DNA of 64,000 nt, taken from assembly GCA_025618425.1 (NCBI GenBank), contig CM046833.1, positions 39,127,274-39,191,273 on the forward strand, given 5' to 3'. The notes below the pieces were generated by a model that made no database searches, had not been told where the DNA came from, and saw only the letters and a program-made list of their open reading frames with translations. The stretch is from Heliocidaris tuberculata. Lineage: Eukaryota; Echinodermata; Echinoidea; Camarodonta; Echinometridae. Made by a program: the position numbers and the translations under genes. Each line of letters opens with the position of its first letter. Position 1 is the first letter of the stretch. This document shows, one piece after another, positions 1 through 11,850 of the stretch.

Positions 1-1100
1 CAAATACATTTTCCCATGATATCTTGAGCTAAGGAGACAAGCTGCACCTTGACAGATAATGGGGAAAATATGAAATTTTGTGTAAAAAACACATGGACAG
101 TTGTACTACTAAACCTGTCACTTTGAAGCAACACTGCCAATTTGAAGATCACCATAGAAAGTAAATTGAGAATTTTCAAACTTTCATAACTTTCTCATTT
201 CGTAAACGATTTTGATGGAAATTTTTTTTAAATTGCTTCTCTCTATCCTCTCCTTTCATCAAAATTGATTTTTCCCCCAGGGTTTCCTTCTCCTTTAACC
301 CTTTCAGGACAGGAATTATTTAAGGGCTAAATTGATCACATTTTGATCTTCAAATTGGCAATAATGATATTTTTCTTTTAGTGCTACATGGTTCTAATAA
401 GGTGTGATGTTATTTAAAACAATATTCATGGTTAAAAATTTTGTTAAAAAGTTAAAAAATTGCCAATTTTGATGAAAAACAATGATTTTAAACCTCTCAA
501 TGTGTTGCCAATTTAAGGATTTTAAAGCTTATTCTTGTTTTAAAAATTCCTGGCATCAAACGCAATGTGGTCATGAAACAAAATTACATTAGTAGGTGCA
601 GAAATTTTTGCTCTTTCTACTCATGCATATTGTATATTTTTTAGAGCTCTGAATCAAAAGTTATTGAGCCAAACCACAAAATGTGGCCAATTGTCTTGAA
701 AGGGTTAAGGATTATACTTGCCGCTTCTTCTCTTCTCTATCTTTATTTCTCTGTAGCAGTGTTGTATCCTTGTTGTAGACTTGCTTATCCGAGACTAAGA
801 CCAAGACCGAGACCGAGATATGTCTCGAGACATACAACACTGAGCCATAGATTTTGAGAGGGCTGAGCCAGTAAGATCTGAAGTATTTTCTAAAGCGCCA
901 GGAATGCAATACATACTCGTATATAAATCCTTTGAATGGGGGGGGGGGGGGGTACATCCTTGCACCTCCAACAAATAAGGAGACTTTCCATTCTGTTGTA
1001 CCATGAACATGTTGCATAAATTTATTCAATGCTCTTGCTAAATTACATATTCTATTTTGCATTTTGCAGTTTGAAACTTTGAATATATCAGACCACTTTT
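1..1100. other. gene-free AT-rich sequence
   Basis: I see no supportable gene here. A 16-bp inverted pair lies at 136-151 and 344-359, and a second at about 296-306 and 698-708 (TTAACCCTTT and its complement). A poly-G run sits at about 939-952. The small open frames here cross homopolymers and show no domain. Confidence 0.6.
757..842. mobile_element. miniature element with CAGTGTTGTA ends and GAGACC repeats
   Basis: The ends read CAGTGTTGTAT and, inverted, TACAACACTG. Between them is a short array of GAGACC-like hexamers that also pairs with itself (GTCTCGAGAC). The ends match those of the larger elements at 1556-3836, 28898-30759 and 42492-44207, so I place it in the same hAT-like family. 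I could not find a target duplication. Confidence 0.5.
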
Positions 1101-1108
1101 ATGCACAC

Positions 1109-1332
1109 AAAACACTTTTTAAAGACAAAAATTAGTTTACAAGAAGATATTCCATGTAGATGTAGTATAATTAGCCTAATTAACATAATAAGTGAATTTG
1201 CATATTTACATCTATTGATATAGTTAATCCAGAAAATTCTTTGATTCTTGGATGTTAATTAGGCTAATTATACTACATGTACAAGGAATACATATTCTCA
1301 TAAACTAATTTGTTGTCTTTAAAAAGTGTTTT
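1109..1332. repeat. long inverted repeat (MITE-like hairpin)
   Basis: The left arm starts AAAACACTTTTTAAAGAC and the right arm ends with its complement. The arms pair over about 75 bp, including the TAATTAGCCTAATTA segment. There is no coding content. A foldback MITE is the simplest reading. Confidence 0.75.
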
Positions 1333-1370
1333 AAAATGTTGCATCGCACCAATTTCAGGCTCTCTAGATA

Positions 1371-1555
1371 AACAATGACAAAGAAGTATTCATAATGCAC
1401 ATATGATAATTATGCTATTTACGATAATTGCATTACTTAAAAATAAAAACTGGAGTCATAAATGAATTCCTCGTGAAAGAAAACCCTAGAAAAAATTGTA
1501 TTATTTGTTTTCAAACTTTCTGGATAAACAATGACAAAGAAGTACATATATTGCA
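1371..1555. repeat. first unit of a ~173-bp satellite array
   Basis: This segment carries the same motifs as the array at 3837-4745: GGATAAACAATGACAAAGAAG, TAATTATGCTATTTACGA and AACCCTAGAAAA. It stops at TATATTGCA, exactly where the CAGTGTTGTA element begins, and the array resumes beyond the far end of that element. Confidence 0.75.
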
Positions 1556-3836
1556 CAGTGTTGTATTCAAGGCCCAAACCCTCAAGGCCAAGGTCAAGAC
1601 CAATGCATTGGTCAAGACCAATGCATTAGCAAGGCCAAGGCTAAGGCCAAGGCTTGAAACCTCAAGGCCAAGGCCGAGGCATTAATGAAGAAAGGAGGAG
1701 AAAATGGAACATACAAAGATGGAGGTTCGTGCGCATAACACACACACAAGTAGGCATTGCCTTCAAGAACCAAATGACAGCAGGGGTGGCTAACATTTTC
1801 AAGGGGGGAGGGGGGGGGGGGTCTGTGCAAAAAGACACCTTTCTTTGAAAATGGGGCACCGAAAAAAACCTGGTGAAAAAAATATATATATTAATTTTCA
1901 TAACCCCCCCCCCCCTTTCATGCATGACCTACTTTTTGTACATGTATTGTTATCTTCCTGGACATATTAACTGGTAACAACTAATAAGTAGTTATATATT
2001 TGTGAGCAAGTGAAGTGAGCTAGCTAATATAAAGAGGGACTTCAATTTTTTTCTGATAGTGCCCTTCCATAAAATGTGGACTTTTTCTTAAAAATATCTT
2101 AATTGGGAGCTTGCATTATTTTGATAAGTCATGCAAGGCACTGTACATGTATTTTATTATAAATTTAACAGGAGATATGTCACTGCTTTCAAACTCATAA
2201 AGCCCTTTTTCTCTAGTTGATTTTTCTGCTAGGCCAAATTTACAAATTTAGACCTATTGCTGAGATAGTGAATGTGAAGTCTCATTCAAAGTTGCATAGC
2301 GACTACTGCTCTAGTGGTGTATCTTGGGATTATTGATCTCAGAGCAAACAATGAAATTTCCCCCTCCCCCCCCCAAAAAAAAAAAAAAAAATGAAATAGA
2401 AAAAAAAAAAATGAAATAAAAATAAAAAATGAAAAATAAAAATATATGTATTTAACTTTACAAGCGAGAGAGCGAGGCAACCAAGAAGTAGATTTTGTGC
2501 ATTTTTAATCCTCAAATATACAATTTATATGCACTTTACCTAAGAAAATTCACAAAGGAGCACTGCAATCAAGCATTATAGAGTTTCTAATGATGAACAT
2601 TGATAAAACAGTTTTGTTAAATGGGGCGTCAAATTCATGAAAACCCAGGAGAGTTCTTGTTGCGGAATTTAGTAAGGCAAACGAATGTTAAGATCTCTTT
2701 CAACCTTTGTAAGTGCTATTTCAGCTTTATCCTATATTCAGGGCAAAATACTTAAAAACAGGCTAATGAAACTTAAGGCCTACATGTATATTAGGGAGCA
2801 AAGCAATGAAAATTACAATATTTCCTTTTTTTCTTCTTCTTCTTTCTTTTTTGGATTTTGAACCCATTAAAGAGCCATTTCTAAAATATATCATATACAT
2901 GTATATTGGGGTGTGAAATTACAAGATCGTGAAGCAATGTTATGTGAGGGAGCAAAGCGACCAAGCTTTAGAAAATCAATAGCATTTTATACCCTAAAAA
3001 GACTAATTAGGCAATTTAAGCTGCTTACTGAGGCGTATGTAATCCACAATATGATCATAGTTTTTTTTTCTTCCTTTTCTACCCTTCCTCTTTCTCAAAT
3101 TATGTTTGTTGCTCCCCATTCAAGTGGCCCCTGCCAAACAAAGCGCACAAAAAGAGGTGTAGGCCTATACCTAAAATTAGTTTTTGCATGTGACGATGGA
3201 ATTAATAATATAGCAGATGCCTTTGTCCAAATTTACTAAATTTTGGGAATACTTCGTTCAAACGTACAAACTGTTTACAAAAAGATAAGAAATGCAACTA
3301 CATTTTGTTCAAACCTGCTCCTGTATCTTATACGGTTATACTTTTATCATCATCATCATCATTACTATTATCATTATTATTATTATTGTTATTATTACTA
3401 TCATTGTTATGAAAGTTATTATTGTAAATATTATTATTATCATTATTATTATCATCATTATTATCATTTTTATAATTATTACTATTATTGTCATTGTTAT
3501 CACTATCACCATTCTATCATATTAATCTAAAAATTTGTTAAACAGGAATTCATTTCCCACATCTGTTATGATTACCTAACATGTAGATTTTGTATTAGCT
3601 ACATGATATAGTGCTACTGCACAAAATAACCAAAATATTTCCAAAAAGTTAACTTTCAGAAATAGCAAGGTTCCATATGCCTTGAATTTTTTTGAGATTA
3701 TCCAGGCTTGGAACCTCAAGGCCAAGGCCAAGGCATGTCGAAGGCCAAAGAATCCGATTCCAAGGTCAAGGAATTGAAAAAACAGGCCTTAAGGTGCCTT
3801 AAGGCCAAGGCCGAGCATCAAGGCACTACAACACTG
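1556..3836. mobile_element. hAT-like non-autonomous element with AAGGCC arrays
   Basis: The element starts CAGTGTTGTATTCAAGGCC and ends with TACAACACTG, an inverted match. Just inside both ends are AAGGCC-type hexamer arrays (about 1565-1685 and 3702-3825). It splits a satellite array and is flanked by TTGCA on both sides, so a 5-bp duplication is visible (hAT elements normally give 8 bp). The interior has poly-G/poly-A tracts and a trinucleotide microsatellite, and I recognise no transposase. Its ends match the GAGTCC-bearing elements elsewhere in the window. Confidence 0.65.
3344..3525. repeat. (ATT/ATC)n microsatellite
   Basis: An imperfect trinucleotide run of ATT, ATC and TTG units lies inside the element at 1556-3836. 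It produces long artefactual His/Tyr-rich or Ile-rich open frames. Confidence 0.9.
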
Positions 3837-4745
3837 TTGCACATATATGCTAATTAGCTCATTGTGCTAATTGTGCTTTTTACGACAATTACATTACTTC
3901 AAAATAAAAACTGGCGTCATAAATTAATTCGTCATAGAAAACCCTAGAAAAGTTGTATTATTTATGTTTTCAGGCTTTGTGGATAAACAATGACAAAAAG
4001 GTCCATATATTGCACATATGCTAATTAACTCATTATGCTTATTATGCTATTTACGACAACTGCTTTACTTTAAATGAAAACTCTTGTCATAAATGAATTC
4101 CTCGTCATAGAAAACCCTAGAAGAGTTGTATTATTTATGTTTACAAGCTTTCTGGATAAACATTGACAAAGAAGTCTACATATTGCACATATATGCTAAT
4201 TAGCTCATTATGCTAATTATGCTATTTACGACGATTGCATTACTTTAAAATGAAAACTGGTGTCATAAATGAATTTCTTATCATACAAAACCATAGAAGA
4301 GTTGTATTATTTATGTTTACAGGCTTTCGGGATAAACAATGACAAAGAAGTCCATATACTGCGCATATGCTAATTAGCTAATTATGCTAATTATGCTATT
4401 TACACTAATTGCATTACTTGAAATTAAAAACTGGTGTCATAAATGAACTCCTCATCATGGAAAACACTACAAAAGTTGTATTATTTATGTTTTCAGGCTT
4501 TCTGGATAAACAATGACAAAGAATTCCATATGTTGTCATACGCTAATTAGCTAATTATGCTAATTATGCTATTTATGACAATTGCATTACATAAAATATT
4601 GGTGTCATAAATAAATTCCTCATCAAAGAAAATCCTAGAAAAGTTGTATTATTTATGTTTTCAGGCTTTCTTGCTTAAGATTATCAACATATTACATATT
4701 GCACATATGCTAATTAGATGATTATGCTAATTAGGCTAATTAAAA
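3837..4745. repeat. ~173-bp satellite array, about five units
   Basis: Units begin near 3841, 4013, 4185, 4363, 4535 and 4697 with CACATATGCTAATTAGCT, so the period is about 162-178 bp. Each unit contains CATAAATGAATTCCTC, a CCCTAGAAAAGTTG segment and GGATAAACAATGACAAAG. One more unit sits left of the inserted element at 1371-1555. There is no coding potential. Confidence 0.85.
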
Positions 4746-4929
4746 AATTGCTCAAGGTTGCCAAGGTGGCAACAAATCTGAATTTACCTCAATACCCATC
4801 TAGAACATGAATCAACAAAAAAACCTTGTACTTAACAACTTTTCCAGGTCTGAAAAACTTCTACTGGACTATAACTTCTCAAAGAGCTCGTACATTGGAT
4901 TACTGCTTGCTTCCCCTCCCTGCTCATAC

Positions 4930-5565
4930 CCCCGGGGGGCCACTCAGGTATATTGTTGTACACATGTGCGTGTCCAAAAAAACGCGTAAAAAGGGGTCTT
5001 TTTTTCATCCAAGACGCATAACGTCCGTCACGTGTTAAGGGGTCCGAAAACGCCGATTTTCAACAAAAAGGGGGTGCTGAATGGAATGCGGCTAAACGCG
5101 TGTAAGGGGTTATTTTCATTCCGGCGGCAATGTCCGACATAATTGAAGTAAATAATAACATTTGTAATTTAACCAACAGCAGTTCCTATATGTGCAGTTT
5201 ATTTTGTTTGCCTTGTGTGAAGAATTTATCCACCAAAGGTGAAGAATATGTCAGTTTGCAAAAGGTGATCTTGAATTCAAGTGGTGTATTTTTTATGTTG
5301 GTTAAGTTAATATTGTTTAGGGAGTAATATTTAAGACAAACATTTTTAGGGGGTAATAATAATCAAACCTGTTTAGGGGGTAATTTTTATGAAAAAACAC
5401 GCGAAATCCTCGTTAAGGGGTAATTTTTACGAAAAAAAAGCACGCAAAATTCTTGTTAAGGGGTGTCATTTCACCAAAGTATGAAACTTGTTTAGGGGGC
5501 ATTTTTTAAATCCATGGACACGCATGTGTACACCAATATACCTGAGTGCCCCCCCCCCCCCCCGG
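4930..5565. mobile_element. hAT-type MITE with 8-bp target duplication
   Basis: Terminal inverted repeats of about 45 bp include CCACTCAGGTATATTG and a CATGTGNGTGTCC segment, behind C/G-rich ends. The 8-bp flank GCTCATAC occurs at 4922-4929 and again at 5566-5573. The interior repeats a motif like AAGGGGTAATTTTTACGAAA. It encodes nothing recognisable. Confidence 0.8.
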
Positions 5566-5573
5566 GCTCATAC

Positions 5574-6210
5574 ATCATCTAAGCCCGCCCGCCCGCCCAA
5601 CGGCACTGGGTTCCAGCGTAGCTGAGTGGGGTTATTCCAAGGATCAAGGAGGTACTAGTAACTCCTTGGTTATTCTCATATTGCACGCGATAACTAAATG
5701 TCAAATGAAACAGCAAGAACAGCTGTAATATCTTACCTCAGGCAAACCAAATTCCACATCGAAATTCGAATTGTTATTGAAACCTGTGCGGCCATACACA
5801 AAACTATGAAAAATCCACCAGCGCGATGGTCGGAGTCCGCAATGCCGAGACGTCCGCAATGGATATGTGCATACCTCAACAGTGTACACGTGACTACACC
5901 CGCCACCCCACCCCGCAGCAGTACCGGTCGCATCTTATGGTCGCATCCACAGAATTCTGTGGTCGCATCCCCGCACAACGCTTACTGTTTGCTACCCAAT
6001 CTGTGATGCCTCCTCCTCGGCTCCCTGGCCCCGCATCTGATTCGTTATCTCCTCCTCGTGAGAGCGGCAGCGGGAACCCAGCAAAGTGTGAACCAGGGAG
6101 GCGTGTCTTCCCAGGACTGACCGATCAAAAACCTTCGATTGGGGGATTTCCCATTCGAACCGAATACATCATCGATGACAAACATACGACCCCCCCCCCC
6201 TCCCAAGTAC
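5574..6210. other. unassigned GC-richer segment
   Basis: Several overlapping open frames occur here (for example 5826-6221, plus), but none has a domain, a convincing start or splice context that I can recognise. Composition is richer in C and G than the surroundings. It may be a fragment of an unrecognised repeat. Confidence 0.3.
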
Positions 6211-6263
6211 TAGGTGTTTAAAAAAATAAAAAAAAGAAACGGTGGACAGTTTTGATCGGTAAC

Positions 6264-6727
6264 CAACCGCGTAGCCAGGATTTAATTTTAGGGGGGGGGG
6301 GGCGGTTGTGAGCACGCAAAGCTTGCTCTCAATGGGGGGTGGGTGCAGGGAAGGGGGAGTTTCCCCCCTCCCGCGAGAAGCGCGAAAGCTCTGACCTTTG
6401 AACAAATTTGAGAGAAAGATAACGGCTCGTAGCACCTTATTTTAGGCGGAAAGTTAGTTCGACGCCCTGACTGCTTTTTAATTATTTGGACGCAATGCAC
6501 GGTTACAGGGCTGGGTGCAGGGAGGGGGGGTCCCCTTTCCACGCGAAGCGCGAAAACTTTGACGTTTTAGCAAATTTTGATAGAAAGATAACGGCTCGTA
6601 GCACCTTTTTAGGCTTTTTTCTCTCACTTCCCCCCGCTTTTTCGCTCTCGCTTAAAAAAAAAAAAAATAGTTGGCGTTTGGGGGGGGGGGGAACCGTCCC
6701 CACCGCCCCCTGGCTATGCTCCTGTCG
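6264..6727 (-). repeat. dispersed repeat, copy 1 (two internal units)
   Basis: This block matches 63464-63882 in the opposite orientation. Shared landmarks are GATAACGGCTCGTAGCACC, GAAGCGCGAAA and GAGCACGCAAAG. Each copy contains two related units. Poly-G runs interrupt it. No reading frame is conserved. Confidence 0.75.
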
Positions 6728-6731
6728 TTAA

Positions 6732-7351
6732 AGGAGAATTAACCCCAGAATATACTTATATTCGAAGGTGTAATATATTCTTAATCATTGGCCTGTATCA
6801 CTTGATAAATAAGATATCAGAAAAGGGTTTCAATATAATTTACGATGGAAAATACATAACAGGTGTATACATATATTCTAAAATTTGAAATTTATAGATT
6901 TCTTTTTAAATTCTCTGGTCTGCTAATATAAATCGATTTCTTTGGCTTGCCTGGCAGAGCATAACATAATTTATACAACGCGCATTCTGACTATTGAAGT
7001 CCATTATCTCAAAGCAGGTGAATGCATAGTTTGTCACTATTGACGCTCGGGAAAGTTATCCATAAATTAGAATTAATTTGCTCCGTCGCATACGTTATAG
7101 TATCAAGAAAATCTCAAATGTGATTTTGTATCAGGAAGAAAGACAATTTTGCATTCGGATTAAAAATATCTTTATGTACACATCAAGAAAATGGCAGCCC
7201 ACGCCGGGTATCGCTAGCAGACGATAAGTTTTGCTGAGAAAATCTTGATTTATACCCATCTCGTATATTTTGATGCAAAACTACGTAGGACAACAAGAAG
7301 GAATAGATTACATCTTTGAATATAAGCACATATTTTGAGGTTAATTCCCCT
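6732..7351. mobile_element. MITE with TTAA target duplication
   Basis: The inverted ends are AGGAGAATTAACC and AGGGGAATTAACC, bounded by TTAA at 6728-6731 and 7352-7355. A TTAA duplication is the signature of the piggyBac and Kolobok superfamilies. No transposase is visible in the ~620-bp interior. Confidence 0.65.
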
Positions 7352-7352
7352 T

Positions 7353-7883
7353 TAATAATTCAAAAATTTTACCTCGCATCAGACTGAGATTTTACACTGT
7401 AAAGTTGAAGATTGTAAAATTTATTGGGAGCAAGTTCTATTACATTTCTCTGAATACTTTTCTTAAAATATTGCTCTAAATACTTTATTAGATTTTTCAC
7501 TTTTTGAAAATCAATGCCACAAAATCTGTGTGTATCAGTAATCAATTCAGAACACAACGAGTGTTATTGTGTGATGCAGCTGTCGTTCTCTGCCAAACTT
7601 TTTCTGACTAGTGTCATTAATGATTCATGACTCTGGGTTAAAAAGGTGTTCTGGAATTTCAGCTGCAATGCACAATGGCAACTGTTGTTGAATTGATTAC
7701 TGATACAGATTTGTTTTCCCTTGATTTTTCAAAAAGTGAAAAATCTATTTAAATATTCAGGTTAATATTGTAAGAAAAGTATTCAGGGAAATGTCATGAA
7801 ACTTGCTCCCAATAAATTTTACATCCTTCAACTTTACAATGTAAAACCTCAGTCTGATACCATGTATAATTTTTGAGTTATTA
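7353..7883. repeat. long inverted repeat (foldback element)
   Basis: The left arm reads inward from ATTCAAAAATTTTACCTCGC and the right arm ends with its diverged complement. Paired segments include CATCAGACTGAG and ATTTATTGGGAGCAAG. Arms are about 200 bp with a central spacer near 7560-7690. Confidence 0.8.
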
Positions 7884-7944
7884 ACGATCAAAATTTGTCC
7901 GTTCTTTAAACACCTAGTATCAATTGACCGCTTCGGTAATGTCG

Positions 7945-8480
7945 CAAATTTTATACATACCTTTCAAACAAAGGTTGTTATTGACAACCTGAAAGCTTGC
8001 CGGAGGCTTACCGGACATAGCAACAAGCAAAGTATGCAAACTGGATTCCAAGCATTGAGGCTCATTTATAAAAAGCAGGTTAATGGAAAGCTCGTCACTA
8101 GATACTCAGAGAAGAAATGTGCATAAATTTGAATACATTACAGAACCGGTCTATTACGAGTTGAGTACAAACAGGGACAAGGGGATGATAACATATGATA
8201 ACATTTGTCGCAAGTCAATTTTTTCTTTAAAAAATGTTTTTCTTGCCTTTACCTTCAATCAATAGACTTGTTTACTAAGTTGATCAAATTTATGGATGTT
8301 TCTTTCCTGAGGACCTAGTAATGAGGTATTCCATTAACCTGTTATTAATGAATGAACTACAATACTTGGAATCCAGTTTGCATACATTACTTGTTCCCAT
8401 GTCTGACAAGCCTCTGACAAGCTTTCAGGTTGTCAAGAACAACCTTTGTTTTAAAAGTATGCATAAAATATGAATATATT
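7945..8480. repeat. long inverted repeat (foldback element)
   Basis: The arms at about 7945-8136 and 8279-8480 pair through ACAAAGGTTGTT, GACAACCTGAAAGCTTG, CAAACTGGATTCCAAGC and AGGTTAATGGAA. No product can be assigned. Confidence 0.8.
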
Positions 8481-8760
8481 TGTAAACAGGTCTATTGGAG
8501 ATAATCGGGTCAAACTCGAAAGAGAAAGAGGAAAGGCATATTGACTGGCCAATGAGTCGCATTCTTAGAGGAAGGAGAGTAGGCCTACCAAAGGGTAAAC
8601 AAGAAGACTTGTTCCCATTAAAATCTTCATGAAATTAATTTCCATTTTTCTTTACATGGCCAAATAGACCTGTTCACAAATATATTCAAATGTTATGCAT
8701 ACTATTAAAACAAAAGTTGTTCTTGACAACCTGAAAGCTTGTCAGAGGCTTGTCAGACAC
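8400..8760. repeat. secondary inverted pair sharing one arm with its neighbour
   Basis: The segment at 8400-8505 is repeated inverted at about 8655-8760, including GACAACCTGAAAGCTTGTC, so three related arms lie in series between 7.9 and 8.8 kb. Confidence 0.7.
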
Positions 8761-8971
8761 GTTTTGGCAATATAATAGAATTTAGGGATATTTTCAATGA
8801 AACAAAAAACAATCTATATATATACACATATATACATGTACATATCAAAAATCAGTCGGTGTTATCGTTTTCAGCATTAAATTTAACATAGGAAATAGGA
8901 ATCCATGTTGAAAAAAAGTGAACACGATTTCCCATGAGCAGCCGTCTGTGCACCCAACTACTAGTAGGCCA

Positions 8972-10524
8972 GGAGCCTGTCCCGAAATAGTCACCCCATT
9001 TTACATATGAGATTTGACCCCTTAAAGTTACTTAGACCATCCATGTCATTCACAAAAAGCTTGTCAGCTCGAACGAAGCCGGCGGTTTTGGCCCCCAGAG
9101 CCCCCCAAAAGGGCCCCAAAGTCGGGTCGATTTCAATGCATCTAACATAATTATGCACCAAATTTTGTCAGAAAGAAGGTGTATGACTATACATTACCAA
9201 AACACAAAAACTGACAAAATTTTCCGTCGGGATGGGTTATCAGACCGCCCCTAAAATTTGGGGGAAATTTTTCCCCTTAAGGCCCATGGACCAAATTTTG
9301 TCAGAAGGAAGAGGTATGGATGTAGGCCTACATTACAAAAATTTAAAAAATGACAAAACAAAAATTTCCATTGGGAAGAGGGTGTAACACGCCCCTGAAA
9401 AAACATCAAAGTGCCCCTAAACCAAGCTTTGCTGCCCAAAATGCTCTGGAAGTAGAGAAGTAGAGAACCACCCCCCTTTTTTTGCATTATAACCTTAATA
9501 AATCCAGTGTGTGTTGTTCAATTCAGGTCAAATTTACATAGTACAATCTTGAGTATTGTAACTTTTTTGCAGTGCAATTTGGTATCAAATGATCATTTCA
9601 ATAATAATTTATTAAATTGTGAAAATTGTATTGCTTTCTCAAAAGTAGTAAAATGATGTTGTCAGGGTTATGTAAACACATCTATTGTCCATCTGCACCT
9701 GTCTGACAAGACATAATAGAGGGGCTTGTTCAGTATCTGGGCTATGTGGCTGCCATGCTGAAATTTACCATTCATGTGTTAATTACACAAATACCTTGCA
9801 AGCTCTCTATTATGCCTTGTCAAACAGGCGCAGATGGACAATGGGAGTGTTTACATATAATCCTGACAATATCATTTGACTACTTGTGAGAAAGCAATAC
9901 ATTTTTCACAATTTAATAACTTATTATTGAAAGGATCATTTGACACCTAATCGCACCCCAAGAAAGTTACAATACTCAAGATTGTACTAAGTAAATTTGA
10001 CCTGAACTGAATTACACACATTAGAGTTATTAAGGTTATAATGCAAAAAAAGAGGTTTTCTCTACATGCAATTTGGGAAGCATAGCTCGGTTTAGGGGCA
10101 CTTCGGTGTTTTTTCAGGGGCGTGTTACACCCCCTTCCCGATGGAAATTGTTGTCAGTTTTTATATTTTTGTAATGTACACCCATATCTCTTCCTTCTGA
10201 CAAAATTTGGTCTATGGGCCTTAATGGGAAAAATTTCCAATTTTTAGGGGCGATCTGACAACCCATCCCGACGGAAAATTTTGTCAGTTTTTGTGTTTTG
10301 GTAATGTGTAGTCATACACATTCCTTCTGAAAAAGTTTGGCGCATAATTATGTTAGATGGGTTGGAATCGACCCGACTTTGGTGCCCTTTTTGGGGGCTC
10401 TGGGGGGCAAACCCGGCGGGTTTGTTCGAGCTGACAAGCTTTTTGTGAATGACATGGATGGTCTAAGTAACTTTAAAGGGTCAAATCTCATATGTAAAAT
10501 GGGATGATTTCGGGACAGGCTTCC
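8972..10524. repeat. ~1.55-kb palindrome (foldback element)
   Basis: The left arm starts GGAGCCTGTCCCGAAAT and the right arm ends with ATTTCGGGACAGGCTTCC. The two arms (about 8972-9726 and 9797-10524) pair along their length, down to ATTGTCCATCTGC/GCAGATGGACAAT near the loop. Loop length is about 70 bp. Arms differ by scattered substitutions, so this is not a simple assembly mirror. Confidence 0.85.
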
Positions 10525-10679
10525 AGACTATAGTCGTCGTGTATAGCCCGAGAGATTGACTTCATAATCTTCCTGTGTGACCCAGCCCAAGAGGTGGCGC
10601 TATACCTCTTTGCATCTTACCGTTCATTAATTTTTATCCTTTTCCAAAAAGAAAATAGTTATTGACCCGTCTTTATCAT

Positions 10680-10815
10680 ATCTGGGGCCTGTAACATAAA
10701 GAGAGAAATCAATCTTACGATTGATATCAATCGTAAGTCTATGGCAAACCATGTACTGAAGAGTTACAATTGATTGTAAGATTGATTGTATCTCTTTATG
10801 TTACAGGCCCCAGAT
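10680..10815. mobile_element. short MITE with perfect 24-bp inverted ends
   Basis: ATCTGGGGCCTGTAACATAA begins the left end and its exact complement closes the right end. A second internal palindrome (ATTGATATCAAT) lies within. There is no coding content. Confidence 0.8.
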
Positions 10816-11850
10816 CCTCTCTTTCTTCTCAGTCTCTCTTCGCCTCTATTACTGTTTCGCTTGCTCTATCTACCGATCTCCTCCTTCCCTTTTCCATGTT
10901 TTCTACCCACTCTTATTCCTGCCTATTTCTGTTTTCTATCTTAAGCTTTATTTCCAACCGTTCTCTTCATCTCCATCTCATTTCCTTTTTCTCTCCCTAT
11001 ATCCTTTGTTTTTTTCCGTTATTCTCCGCACCTTCTTTCTTCCTCTATGTTTCTCTTTCACCTCAGTCTCTCTTCATCCCTATATATATAACTCTTGCTC
11101 TCCGTAAAGAGATTCATCAGATTGGTGAAGAGTCTCTCGGACCGCCCGACTGCCGATACCCCATCTACGGCGAGTCAGTGCCAGTCCGAAGAAGCCTGCA
11201 GAAACTAGTAGGCGAAAGCTAACAAGGTAACAACCAAATTGATTGTGAAATGATGAAAATTCACTTTGATATCTCTTGCTCTACCTCTCTCCCTCACATT
11301 CTCCCCCCCCCTTTTTTTAAATTTTATACTTCTCCATTCCTCACTCTTCCCCTTTTTTTTACACTTCTCCATTCCCCTTTCTTTCTCTCTGCAGTGCAGC
11401 TTTATTTCCATTAGTTGATCTTTTATTCTTTTCATCTCTCTCTCATCTTTCTTCTCTCCATATGTCCATTACTTTCCTCCCGATATCCCTCTCCCCTCAT
11501 TTCTGTTCTTTCTTTCCCAGTCTATTGTTTTCTCAGTCTCCCGAGTCTCTGTTCATTCTTAATTACTGGTTCAGTTAATTTCTTTATCTCCCTCTTCCTA
11601 TTTCATCCCCCATTTTTGATCTCCTCTCTCACTCATCCTCCCTTTTTTGCTGTTTCACTCTTTCTCTCAGCTCTGTTTTTTTCCTCATTATATCTCCTCT
11701 CTCACTATTCCCCTCTCATCCCATTTTCTTTTCCTCTTCTCACAAGGCCTATAATTTGATTTTCATAACATGTCCCTTTTCTGCTCCTCTGTATATCTGT
11801 TTCTCTTTTCAGCTCTCTCCCATTGTCCTCCCATGTCTCTCACTAGACTT
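10816..11850. repeat. ~1-kb polypyrimidine tract, copy 1
   Basis: The plus strand is dominated by TCTC, CTTT and CCCTT motifs. A related tract lies at 32780-33490; both end in a CAGCTCTCTCC(C/T)ATTGTC segment. A GC-richer non-pyrimidine island occurs at about 11105-11225. Long Ser/Phe/Leu frames here are compositional. Confidence 0.8.

Noticed and set aside
3243..3530. His/Tyr-rich frame
   Set aside because: Translation of an ATT/ATC microsatellite.
3837..4745. CRISPR-like array
   Set aside because: Units are ~173 bp and similar throughout, with no short repeat/unique spacer pattern; the genome is eukaryotic.
5826..6221. 131-residue plus-strand frame
   Set aside because: No recognisable domain, overlaps other frames of equal quality and ends in a poly-C run.
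10770..11222. 150-residue frame
   Set aside because: It begins inside a MITE and runs through the polypyrimidine tract.
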